DNA of 64,000 nt from an uncultured Collinsella sp. (lineage in GTDB: Bacteria > Actinomycetota > Coriobacteriia > Coriobacteriales > Coriobacteriaceae), in assembly GCA_958421275.1 (NCBI GenBank), contig CATZLI010000007.1, positions 62,001 to 126,000 of the forward strand. The letters run 5' to 3'. Positions 1 through 7,366 of the stretch are shown here, one piece after another. Each line of letters begins with the position of its first letter. Position 1 is the stretch's first letter. The translations under genes were made by a program, and so were the position numbers. The notes under the pieces were generated by a model that saw only the letters and a list, made by a program, of their open reading frames with translations, ran no database searches and was not told the origin of the DNA.

Positions 1-31
1 CGGTGAGCTGTTCGTCTTTATTTTCTGCCAT
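1..31 (-). CDS. 5' end of a gene cut by the window edge
   Basis: On the minus strand an ATG at 31 follows a good ribosome binding site (GAGGTAAC, a few bases upstream). It opens a frame whose first residues read MAENKDEQLT before the window ends. It lies 15 bp downstream of the membrane-protein gene on the same strand, so it is probably the next gene of that unit. The hydrophilic start says nothing about function. Confidence 0.5.
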   Translation of the reverse strand, partial: MAENKDEQLT

Positions 32-46
32 AGTTACCTCTTCTTA

Positions 47-475
47 CTATTTCTTAGCGTGCTTGCCAGCACCCTTGCTGTCATCGGTGACCGAGATGAG
101 CTGTCGGTCGGCTGCGCCATTGTGACGCGCACGGCGGCGTTCCTCGGCGTCGCCCGCATCGGCGGCGGCGCGATGAGCCTTGTTGACGTTAAAAACCTCG
201 TCGTGCTTGCGCCATGGACCGACGGACTCGCCAAAGCTCATCTTAAGACCGGCGATAAAGCCGCCGAGCCAGCCGATCGGCGCAAACTGCACCAACGGGA
301 ACAGCGAAAACACCCAGGTCAGCAGGACGACTGCCGCCGCACCTGCAAAGTTGGCAATCCAGTAGTCGCGCTTGGTGATGACGCGCTTTTCGCACGCCCA
401 CTGGCCGCACAAAAAGCCAATGTAGATCGCAAAGAGAAAGAGCACCAGCGCTAGTACCACGAACGTCCAGCTCAT
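47..475 (-). CDS. small membrane protein, function unknown
   Basis: A 142-residue protein beginning MSWTFVVLAL. It has a hydrophobic N-terminal segment (about residues 2-22), a second (about 38-58) and a weaker hydrophobic stretch around residues 60-75. A charged C-terminal tail rich in Arg, Ala and Lys ends KHAKK. The start is placed at 475, not further upstream, because the upstream dehydrogenase gene stops only 5 bp away and the hydrophobic helix begins directly after this Met. The same-strand packing suggests co-transcription with the dehydrogenase. I do not recognise a family, and the pattern of two helices plus a basic tail does not reveal a function. Confidence 0.6.
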   Translation of the reverse strand: MSWTFVVLALVLFLFAIYIGFLCGQWACEKRVITKRDYWIANFAGAAAVVLLTWVFSLFPLVQFAPIGWLGGFIAGLKMSFGESVGPWRKHDEVFNVNKAHRAAADAGDAEERRRARHNGAADRQLISVTDDSKGAGKHAKK

Positions 476-480
476 GGGCG

Positions 481-1560
481 CTACTCCCCGTGATGGTGGC
501 CGCAGCAGCACTCGTGGCCATCATCATGGCCGTGGCCGCCGCAGCACTCGTGGTCCTCGCCATGGTGGTGGCCGCAACCGCACTCGTGGTCGTCGCCGTG
601 CTCGCCGCAACCGCAGCCGCCCTCGTGAGCACCGTGCTCTTCGGGACGATACTGCGACCAATCCAGACCGGCGGCGATGGCGTCAGCCTCCTCCTTGTAG
701 AGGACCGTGATGGCCTGGGTGCCCAGCTTGGCGCCACCGATGGCGTCGAGCATGTCGTAGAGCGTAAAGGCGACGTCGGCGCCGGGCAGCGCAAGCTCGC
801 GATCGTCGGCATAGGCGAGCGCCAAGCGCAGGTCCTTGATGAAGTGCTCGACCATAAAGCCGGGCTTGTAGTCGCCGTCGAGCGCCTTGGGAGCCAGGCT
901 CTCCATGGCGCCGGACTTGCCGGTACCGCCCAGGATCATCTGGCGGGTCTTCTCCAGATCGAGGCCGCTCAGCTCGGCAAATGCCATGGCGTCTGCCATG
1001 CCGACCATGCAGGCGCCCAGCGACACCTGGTTGGCGAGCTTGGCAGCCTGGCCCTTGCCGGCGCCGTCGAAGCAGCAGATGGTTGCCGCGAAGGTGGAAA
1101 GGATGTCGCGGACCGGGGCGATGTCGTTCTCGGTAGCGCCCACGATAGCTGTGAGCGTGCCGGCGATAGCTCCCGACTCGCCGCCGGTGACGGGGCAGTC
1201 AAACGCCATGCGGCCGGAGACCTGGGCGGCCTCGGCAATGTCGCGCGCCAGCTCGGGCGAGCTCGTGGTGAGGTCGATCAGGACCGCGCCGGGCTTAGTG
1301 CACGCGAGCAGACCGTCACCCGCCAGGTAGAGCTCCTCGACCTCGGAGGGATAACCCACCATGGTAAAGACAACGTCGGCGTTCGCCGCGGCATCTGCCG
1401 GCGTATCAGCCCAGACGGCGCCGCGCTCAACGAGCGCTGCAGCCTTGGACTTGGTGCGGTTATTGACCGTGACGGAATAGCCGGCGTCCAGAATGTGGCC
1501 GGCGATGGGGGCACCCATGATTCCGGTGCCAATGAATGCGACGGAGAGCTTGTTTACCAT
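481..1560 (-). CDS. NAD(P)-dependent 3-hydroxyisobutyrate/tartronate-semialdehyde reductase family enzyme with Cys/His tail
   Basis: A 359-residue beta-hydroxyacid dehydrogenase. The N-terminal Rossmann motif GTGIMG (residues 11-16) binds NAD(P). DCPVTGGESGA is the family's substrate-binding segment, and the K in GKGQAAKLANQ matches the catalytic lysine region. The family reduces or oxidises small 3-hydroxyacids such as 3-hydroxyisobutyrate, tartronate semialdehyde or succinate semialdehyde; the substrate cannot be chosen here. Family members usually run about 290-300 residues. This one carries about 53 extra C-terminal residues with 9 Cys and 14 His in CGCG, ECC and GHHHG blocks, which looks like a metal-binding tail. 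The ATG at 1560 has a GGAAAGG site. Confidence 0.85.
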   Translation of the reverse strand: MVNKLSVAFIGTGIMGAPIAGHILDAGYSVTVNNRTKSKAAALVERGAVWADTPADAAANADVVFTMVGYPSEVEELYLAGDGLLACTKPGAVLIDLTTSSPELARDIAEAAQVSGRMAFDCPVTGGESGAIAGTLTAIVGATENDIAPVRDILSTFAATICCFDGAGKGQAAKLANQVSLGACMVGMADAMAFAELSGLDLEKTRQMILGGTGKSGAMESLAPKALDGDYKPGFMVEHFIKDLRLALAYADDRELALPGADVAFTLYDMLDAIGGAKLGTQAITVLYKEEADAIAAGLDWSQYRPEEHGAHEGGCGCGEHGDDHECGCGHHHGEDHECCGGHGHDDGHECCCGHHHGE

Positions 1561-1658
1561 GAAACCTTTCCTTTTGGGTTGGGTGTTGTTACCAGGTTAA
1601 ATACTCGGTGCCAGCGTTTCGGCCGTGACTTGAGGGCACTTGCAGCCGCAGCGCCTAC

Positions 1659-2612
1659 CTACTCGCCTCGCACGCGGCGCGCGATGCGGTCGGAAAGCGA
1701 GGCTTTCTCGGCGCGATTCTTGCCCCAAAACGCGCAGGCCACCATGCCGGGGCCCACGTGCGAGCCAATGGTGGGACCCACGGAGCCGCGAATGATCGTG
1801 ACGTCGGCGCAGCCCTCCTCCTTGCGGATGGCGGCTTCGAGCCAGTCACCGTCCTTTTCGGCATCGGCCGTCATGATGGCGATGGGCATGGTGCGATCGG
1901 GCACGTAGTTCTCGCGGAACGACTTGAGGATGGACTTGAGCGCCTTCTTGCGGCCGCGGTTGACGCCGATCAGCGACAGCGAGCCGGCAAGGTCGTAGGA
2001 GAGCTCGGGCTTGACATCGAGCTTTGCCGTGAGCTGTGCCGCCGCGGGCGGAATGCGGCCGCCGGCGGCCAGTGCGTCAAAGCTCTCGAGCGTAAAGTAG
2101 CCGTGGACATAGGTCTTTGCCTCGTTTGCCCAATCGACCAGCTGTTTGGCGGTCAGTCCCGCCGAACGCTGGCGCACGGCCTCGAGCGCCAAGAGCGCGC
2201 CGGTCGCGCAGGGCAGAGCATTGTCGACCACGTAGAGCTCAAAATCGGGATACTCGGCGCGCACGGCGTCCGCCGCCTGGCACGCGGAGTTGTAGCTCGA
2301 CGACAGCGCCGAGGTAAAGCACAGGTAGACCGTGGGCGTGCCCTCTTTGGCGCACTCGGTAAAGAACTCGATATAGCGACCGAGCGACACGGCGGAGGTA
2401 GACACGCGAGCGCCGGCGCGCATGCGGTCGTAGAACTCCTTAGGGCTCATGCTCGACCAGATATCGTCCGTGCGCTCCTCGCCATCGATAATGAAGGGGA
2501 AACCCAGGATATCGACATCGAGGTTCGCGGCGACCTCGGGGCTAAAGTCGCAGCAGGTATCGACGACGATGCGGCAGCGGTCAGAATGGCCGGTAGATGC
2601 AGCCTTGTCCAT
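1659..2612 (-). CDS. DegV family fatty-acid-binding protein
   Basis: A 317-residue DegV protein. It opens with the family's IVVDTCCDFSPE strand and turn and carries the ligand-pocket motif RVSTSAVS near residue 84. The second domain has a conserved GGRIP segment (SFDALAAGGRIP). DegV proteins (FakB-like) bind a single fatty acid and present it to the FakA kinase; no fakA is in the window. The ATG at 2612 is preferred over a TTG one codon upstream because AAGGAG sits 8 bases before it. It stands alone, downstream of the hpf terminator. Confidence 0.88.
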   Translation of the reverse strand: MDKAASTGHSDRCRIVVDTCCDFSPEVAANLDVDILGFPFIIDGEERTDDIWSSMSPKEFYDRMRAGARVSTSAVSLGRYIEFFTECAKEGTPTVYLCFTSALSSSYNSACQAADAVRAEYPDFELYVVDNALPCATGALLALEAVRQRSAGLTAKQLVDWANEAKTYVHGYFTLESFDALAAGGRIPPAAAQLTAKLDVKPELSYDLAGSLSLIGVNRGRKKALKSILKSFRENYVPDRTMPIAIMTADAEKDGDWLEAAIRKEEGCADVTIIRGSVGPTIGSHVGPGMVACAFWGKNRAEKASLSDRIARRVRGE

Positions 2613-2630
2613 CAAAGCGACTCCTTACGT

Positions 2631-2662
2631 AAAAAGGCGGCCATCCGCATGGGATGGCCGCC
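2631..2662 (-). terminator. intrinsic terminator of hpf
   Basis: GGCGGCCATCC (2636-2646) pairs with GGATGGCCGCC (2652-2662) around a 5-base loop. On the minus strand it is followed by five T. It lies 30 bp after the hpf stop and before the degV start, so it separates the two transcripts. A second small inverted repeat, GTTAAC...GTTAAC, sits just upstream at 2667-2686. Confidence 0.85.
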
Positions 2663-2691
2663 AACCGTTAACTCATGCAAGTTAACGTATT

Positions 2692-3276
2692 TTACTCGTC
2701 AAGTGTTTCGATACGGGGCTTGATGATGCCATATCCACCATTCTTACGGTGATACACCACATTGATGAGGCCAGTCGTCGCGTTCTCGAACACGTAGAAG
2801 TCGTGGCCCAGCAGATCGGTCTGCACCAGCGCCTGCTCCTCAGTCATCGGGGTGACATCGATGACCTTCTCGCGGACGAGCAGGTCGTCCTCCTCCTCGG
2901 GCAGCAGCAGGTCGGCCAGATCCTCGACGCGCTCGACCGGCGCGACATCCGCTGCGCTGGCACCGCCCTGGCGGTTGTCCACGACCTTGGTCTTGAACTT
3001 GCGCAGCTGGCGGGTGACCTTATCGGCGGAGAGGTCGATGGCGGCGTACATATCCGCACCGTGCTCGGCAACGCGAATCACCGAACCGCGGGCACGAACC
3101 GTAACCTCGACGATTGCCGGGTTGGGGTTCGAGGGGTTCTTCTCATAACGAAGTACGACGTCGACCGTCATGGGCTCGATATCGAAAACCTTGAGCGCCT
3201 CGCCGATCTTCTCATCCACATGCGCACGCAGAGCATCGGTTACCGTCGTTTTGCGTCCAGAAACCTTGATATCCAT
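2692..3276 (-). CDS. hpf: ribosome hibernation promoting factor, long form
   Basis: A 194-residue protein with both domains of long HPF. The N-terminal S30AE/RaiA fold starts MDIKVSGRKTTVTDALRAHV. A linker follows, and the C-terminal dimerisation domain contains DLLGHDFYVFENATTG and VVYHRKNGGYGIIKP. Long HPF binds the 30S subunit and dimerises ribosomes into inactive 100S particles in stationary phase. The start at 3276 is chosen because the conserved domain begins there and TTGGAG lies about 8 bases upstream; an upstream in-frame start would add 20 non-conserved residues. It is a single-gene transcript ending in a strong terminator. Confidence 0.95.
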   Translation of the reverse strand: MDIKVSGRKTTVTDALRAHVDEKIGEALKVFDIEPMTVDVVLRYEKNPSNPNPAIVEVTVRARGSVIRVAEHGADMYAAIDLSADKVTRQLRKFKTKVVDNRQGGASAADVAPVERVEDLADLLLPEEEDDLLVREKVIDVTPMTEEQALVQTDLLGHDFYVFENATTGLINVVYHRKNGGYGIIKPRIETLDE

Positions 3277-3493
3277 ACGTGGCTCCAATCTGCCTCGGGG
3301 ACTTACTGTACTGGCTATGTACCCATTGCCGTGCATTTAATCACGCGGATTCCCAAAGACCCGAATAACGATTGCTTGATACCGCATACCGAAGTCTCGC
3401 ACTTTTCTGTGGCAAAGTGCGCTATGGGAGGGCGACGGCGACTTTGGTTTTGCACCTAAAAAATGTCCTTGAACTGCTGGTTTTCTGGAAACG
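3277..3493. other. intergenic region with small inverted repeat
   Basis: No convincing gene lies between hpf and the terminator at 3494. CGCACTTT (3398-3405) and AAAGTGCG (3414-3421) form a perfect 8-bp inverted repeat with an 8-base loop, upstream of hpf. It could be an operator or a small hairpin. A short minus-strand frame across it (3337-3519) has no ribosome binding site and is rejected. Confidence 0.4.
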
Positions 3494-3527
3494 AAAAAGC
3501 CGGGCTCCCCTGTTGGCAAAGCCCGGC
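3494..3527 (-). terminator. intrinsic terminator of the lipoprotein gene
   Basis: GCCGGGCT (3499-3506) pairs with AGCCCGGC (3520-3527). On the minus strand the hairpin is followed by TTTTT. A second, T-less hairpin, GGCGTCTC...GAGACGCC (3551-3579), lies between it and the lipoprotein stop and may strengthen the 3' end. Confidence 0.8.
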
Positions 3528-3593
3528 AATGCGTGTTGAAACCGTGAAGAGGCGTCTCTCCTAGCGCATAGGAGACGCCACCCCTAGCAATAA

Positions 3594-4604
3594 CTAGCTA
3601 TTGAGCTTGTTAATGTCGTCGTCGGTGATAGCGCCCTCCTGGCTGGACAATTTATCCTCGGAGGTTGCACCCTCGCTGTTCGAATCGGAGGATGCGGACT
3701 CGCTGGATCCGGTGTCGGTCGACTGTACGTCGGCGCCCGAGACCGTCTTGGTGGTGAGGTCATAGGGCATCGTGCCGTACCAGACGGAGTGGACCGCCTC
3801 GAGCGTGCCATCGACCGTGATACCGTCGAGGGCATCGCTCACGGCACGGCATAGCTCATCGTTGGCCGCGAGGCCCGCGACGCCGAGCGTCGAGGGCGTC
3901 TCGAGCGCGCCGACGTAAGAGATCTGGCTCATCAGGCGCGCAAGGTAGCCGCCGGCCGTGGAGTCGCAGATCACATAGTCGACCTCGCCGGACTCGAGCG
4001 CCTCAAAGCACTCGTTGATGTTGGAGTAGGTCTTTTGGTTGGCGGTGATGCTCTGCTTAGCAAGCGCCTCCTGCGAGGCCGAGGACATCTGAACGCCCAG
4101 GGTGGACGTGTTAAGGGTATCGGTGGAAACGCTTAGCGACCCACCATCGCTAGTTTTACCGAACACGGAAGTGGCATCGTACAGGCAGGTGCCGAGCGAG
4201 CTAATGTCCCCGTCCGTGGAGTTAATCTCGCCGATAAAGATATCGGCCTTTTTGTCGCCGAGCGCGGAACCTGCCGAAGACGCATCGACAAAGGAGACCT
4301 TAAGGCCCATGCGGCTTGCGAGGGCGCGGGCGGCGTCAACCGCATACCCCGTGAGCTCGCCGTCGGCGTCCTGCATGGCCTGCGGCGCATCGGAAGTATC
4401 GAGGGCGACCGTCAGGGTTCCGGGAGTGACCAGGGCGTCGTCCGACACCGCCGGCGTGACGGTCTCGTACTCGATCTGGTCGATCGTGGGAGTCGTGAAC
4501 GTAGACAGCGGGTTGAACGCGCATCCGCTCAGGCCCAAAACGGCGATGACCGCTGCGGTCCCAGCACCTAACCGAGCCGCGTGCATCAAGCTGCCCCTCA
4601 CCAT
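3594..4604 (-). CDS. orphan amino-acid-type ABC solute-binding lipoprotein
   Basis: A 336-residue secreted lipoprotein. A signal peptide (GAGTAAVIAVLGLSGC) ends in lipobox LSGC, with the Cys at about residue 28 anchoring the mature protein. The body is a type-3 periplasmic-binding fold (LTVALDTSDAPQ, ELTGYAVDAARALASRMG, FEALESGEVDYVICDS), usual for polar amino acids. The last 45 residues are a Ser/Asp/Glu-rich disordered tail. The start at 4604 is taken for its AAGG site and correct signal-peptide length. No permease or ATPase gene is adjacent. The frame stays open for about 330 nt upstream. Confidence 0.82.
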   Translation of the reverse strand: MVRGSLMHAARLGAGTAAVIAVLGLSGCAFNPLSTFTTPTIDQIEYETVTPAVSDDALVTPGTLTVALDTSDAPQAMQDADGELTGYAVDAARALASRMGLKVSFVDASSAGSALGDKKADIFIGEINSTDGDISSLGTCLYDATSVFGKTSDGGSLSVSTDTLNTSTLGVQMSSASQEALAKQSITANQKTYSNINECFEALESGEVDYVICDSTAGGYLARLMSQISYVGALETPSTLGVAGLAANDELCRAVSDALDGITVDGTLEAVHSVWYGTMPYDLTTKTVSGADVQSTDTGSSESASSDSNSEGATSEDKLSSQEGAITDDDINKLNS

Positions 4605-5086
4605 GTCCACTACCCTACCTTCTGTGTCGTATACGATCCGTGCGTTGCACGGAATATCAGGTTGTTCCCACCAGCTGACCTGGTATTTGACCCCACACTT
4701 GCGCACCGGGGTGTTTGCTCGGGAGGCCGCAGCCACCTTCACGACTGGCCCGCTCGCCCGCGAGGCGGTATTGCCCCAAAGAAAGTCGAACGGACGGTGC
4801 GGCTTACATCTAGGACGCGCCATGATCGCGCCGCGCGCACGCGGTCGCTTACGTGGATCCCTTTGACCGCGTCTGTCTTGGACTAGGACGGGCATTTCGT
4901 CCGTCCGCAACCACAGCCTGGTAGGAACGAAGCGCATTATAGCTAAGTTCAAGCTAAAGTTTAAGGTTAGGGGCGTTATTCGCATCGCGAGTACAGATTT
5001 CGCAGGTCAGGACGGACCGCACGTACTCTGATTGAGCCCGTCGCTCCCCTATGGAAAGCCCCAACACACCCGTCTTAGGGCGCCGT
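4605..5086. other. gene-free leader and spacer upstream of the lipoprotein gene
   Basis: About 480 bp without a supported gene. The part nearest the lipoprotein gene has no stop in the lipoprotein frame back past 4900, but it lacks a good start signal and reads as non-conserved sequence. If the promoter at 4936-4964 is used, it forms a long 5' leader of roughly 320 nt. I recognise no riboswitch consensus in it. Confidence 0.4.
4936..4964 (-). promoter_or_regulatory. sigma-A-type promoter for the lipoprotein gene
   Basis: On the minus strand TTAAAC (4959-4964) is followed by a 17-base spacer and a perfect TATAAT (4936-4941). It lies in the AT-rich part of the gap and points toward the lipoprotein gene. 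The implied leader is about 320 nt. Confidence 0.55.
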
Positions 5087-5301
5087 GGCCAAAAAATAGC
5101 AAATATGAGTACTGTTACCAATTTAGTAGCAGGAGTTTTTGGCTCTGCAAGCTGTTTTCACGCTCTATAACGTCAGATTGATGCCAGGATATTCCACATT
5201 TGTTTAATAACTTTCTAATTTACCCCCTCTTCCAGTCCCAAAATCCCTGATTTTGCTGTTACTGAATTTGTAGCAGTACTCATATTTGCTATATTTTGGC
5301 C
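5087..5301. mobile_element. MITE-like element, 215 bp, with 46-bp terminal inverted repeats
   Basis: The ends 5087-5132 and 5256-5301 are inverted copies, matching at 41 of 46 positions and beginning GGCCAAAA. Each end holds a smaller hairpin, CTGTTAC...GTAGCAG on the left and its counterpart on the right. The interior is AT-rich compared with the surroundings and has no gene with a start signal. The architecture fits a non-autonomous transposable unit. No target duplication is obvious, and no transposase is in the window. Confidence 0.6.
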
Positions 5302-5336
5302 AGAGCATATATCCAACCCTCTGTTTCAGAGCATTG

Positions 5337-6446
5337 TTAGGCGGGTTTAAGCCCAAAACACGCCCGCAGCGTGTTAAGCAGCGCCTCTTGCTTTTTCCTG
5401 CGGGCATCGACACGATTCCGGTACCGCTTTCGCATACGCTGGTGCATGCGCCATGCGAGCGCTTCCATTGCCTCCATGTCGCAGAGCATCTCGTTGTTGA
5501 CCGTCGCGACCTCGATCCCCATAGCTATGAAGCCCGTGTTGCGTTTTTCATCATGGATACGTCCCCTCCGGGAGGAATGACCCAGCTCACCGTTGTATTC
5601 CAGGTCAAACCGGGCTGTTTCCTGATACGCATCGCAAACTGCGTGCGACATCCCAGAGATTGCCTGCGCGCGGTCATCGAACTCGATCTTGTAGTCGGTC
5701 TTAAAAGGACCGCAGGCAAATCCGCCATAGGAAAACGGAAGCGAAAACAGAGCGAGCATGATGCACTCCATGGGCGACAGCAGGTTTTCTGACAGGTAGG
5801 GACACAGGCGCAGCAGCTGTTTGGCCGTGCTTCCTTTGCACGCCGCAAGGTAATCTACCAGGCGATCGGGTGTCAGCACGGGCTCGACCTCAAAGTAACC
5901 GACATCTGGCGGCTGGTCTTTGTCCTTTGCCAATTTGTTCACGACAGGCGATGTGTAGGGAGGTAGATACTGCCCGCGGTCACTCAGCGAAATCTTAGAG
6001 CACAGCTCCTGGGCCAGGGCAAATGCCTGGATACAGCCGACCTCGCGGGCGACGGCAACACAAAGGGCCTCGGGAGATAGACTGTACACCCCTGGTTCCA
6101 CCTCTAGAATCGAGCCGGCGGGCAACCCAGAGCATACGGACCAGCCCACGCCAGGCATGCGGCGGCGCTGCGCCGCAGATCCCACCAGCAAGCAAAGATC
6201 TTCTTGCACCTCGCCGCTTGCGGCCCCAATCCGCACCAAGTCGGGAAGATAGATGTCCTCGATCGAGGGCGACGACGCGCGCAGCACACGGCACTCTTCA
6301 TCGGGACTGAGGTCCCTCCAGCTGATGTAACCCATTTGTCGGCGCTCGGCGCGCATCATGCGTAGCGCCGAGGCGCCCGTCAGAATTACGGAAGCAGCCA
6401 GCTGCTCGCTTGCAGGCTTGCCACGCTGCCCGATCTTTATTGCCAT
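5337..6446 (-). CDS. hypothetical protein with a possible PD-(D/E)XK (DUF559-like) nuclease C-terminus
   Basis: A 369-residue protein of no firmly recognised family. Near residues 280-325 it reads RFDLEYNGELGHSS, then DEKRNTGFIAMGIEVATV. This resembles the Vsr/DUF559-type fold fused to AbiEi-like proteins in actinobacteria (D-x-E-Y-x-G, then an (R/K)-rich helix and a G-x-x-V strand). The N-terminal two thirds could be the AbiEi-like winged helix and linker. This assignment is inference from motif layout. The start at 6446 has AGGGGTGG upstream; a further start at 6464 would overlap comF. The 3' end lies 35 bp from the MITE-like element. Confidence 0.6.
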   Translation of the reverse strand: MAIKIGQRGKPASEQLAASVILTGASALRMMRAERRQMGYISWRDLSPDEECRVLRASSPSIEDIYLPDLVRIGAASGEVQEDLCLLVGSAAQRRRMPGVGWSVCSGLPAGSILEVEPGVYSLSPEALCVAVAREVGCIQAFALAQELCSKISLSDRGQYLPPYTSPVVNKLAKDKDQPPDVGYFEVEPVLTPDRLVDYLAACKGSTAKQLLRLCPYLSENLLSPMECIMLALFSLPFSYGGFACGPFKTDYKIEFDDRAQAISGMSHAVCDAYQETARFDLEYNGELGHSSRRGRIHDEKRNTGFIAMGIEVATVNNEMLCDMEAMEALAWRMHQRMRKRYRNRVDARRKKQEALLNTLRACFGLKPA

Positions 6447-6457
6447 CTGAACCACCC

Positions 6458-7264
6458 CTACCAAACGCGTGCGATAGCGAGGCCATCAACGGCCGCGGCA
6501 CCGGCGCGCTTGAGTTCCGCCGAAGCCGCGGCCATCGTCGCGCCCGTGGTGATAACGTCATCGATAAGCAGCAGGCGGCGGCCGTGCACGTCCTCAACCG
6601 TCTCGTACATGCCTTGGGCACGCTCGCGGCGCTCCTCACGACCGAGTTCGCGCTGGTCGCCATGCCCGTACTTGACGAGAGCATCGAGCAGGGGAACACC
6701 CGACAGCTCGCAAAATGGGCGCGCAATAGCCTCCATATGATCAAAACCACGCCGCCGAAACGCTGCCGCCGTCGCAGGCACAAACACCACCGCATCCGCG
6801 CCGGACAGCACACCTCCGTAGCGATCGGGCGCTACGACCTGGGCATGCAGGGCGGTGTCGTAGAGCAGCTCCGCCAGATACGGAGCTAGACGTCGCTCGC
6901 CCGCATCCTTGTACGCTTTAATGATGCGCGGCAGCGGATGCGCATAGACGGCGCACGCCAGACAGCGATCGAGTGCCTCCGCCATTGCCGAGGACGTGCC
7001 CTCGACCGAACACTCAGTGCACAGCAAATCCCCAAACGGGGCGCCGCATCGGGTACAGCTATGACGTGGGTCGATGAGCGTGAGCGCGGCCAGGCAGTCT
7101 TGGCAAATAAGCGCACCGGCGCGTTCGCAGCCGGCACATCGCGTGGGCGACAACGCCTCAAGCGCCTCGTACGTCGCGTGCTCGGCAAACGGTAGCAATT
7201 CGTCCGCAAACGGTAGGGCACCGGCTCCCTGCAGACGGCTCAATATGTTCAGATGGCTCTTCAA
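6458..7264 (-). CDS. comF: ComF family protein (phosphoribosyltransferase fold)
   Basis: A 268-residue ComF/GntX-type protein. An N-terminal zinc finger has Cys pairs CAGC, CQDC, CTRC and CTEC (about residues 43-90). A type-I phosphoribosyltransferase domain follows, with PRPP loop LLLIDDVITTGAT near residue 235. ComF is needed for DNA uptake during competence in Bacillus; other com genes are not in the window. Translation appears to begin at a TTG (7262-7264), 7 bases after GGGAGGG. A hairpin (7268-7303) spans that site and could affect initiation. Confidence 0.85.
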   Translation of the reverse strand: MKSHLNILSRLQGAGALPFADELLPFAEHATYEALEALSPTRCAGCERAGALICQDCLAALTLIDPRHSCTRCGAPFGDLLCTECSVEGTSSAMAEALDRCLACAVYAHPLPRIIKAYKDAGERRLAPYLAELLYDTALHAQVVAPDRYGGVLSGADAVVFVPATAAAFRRRGFDHMEAIARPFCELSGVPLLDALVKYGHGDQRELGREERRERAQGMYETVEDVHGRRLLLIDDVITTGATMAAASAELKRAGAAAVDGLAIARVW

Positions 7265-7366
7265 GACACAACCCTCCCTACGTTCGGTCGCGGGGAGGGT
7301 TGTTGATTCGGCGCTATGATACCCCGATGCGCTCGGGGCAAGGCGGGCTAAATCCGCTCGCGGGCG

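Noticed and set aside
3337..3519. Short minus-strand frame between hpf and the lipoprotein terminator
   Set aside because: It has no start signal, it includes a terminator hairpin, and its sequence is not protein-like.
5204..5413. Short minus-strand frame across the end of the MITE-like element
   Set aside because: It overlaps the end of a longer supported gene and an inverted repeat end, with no ribosome binding site.
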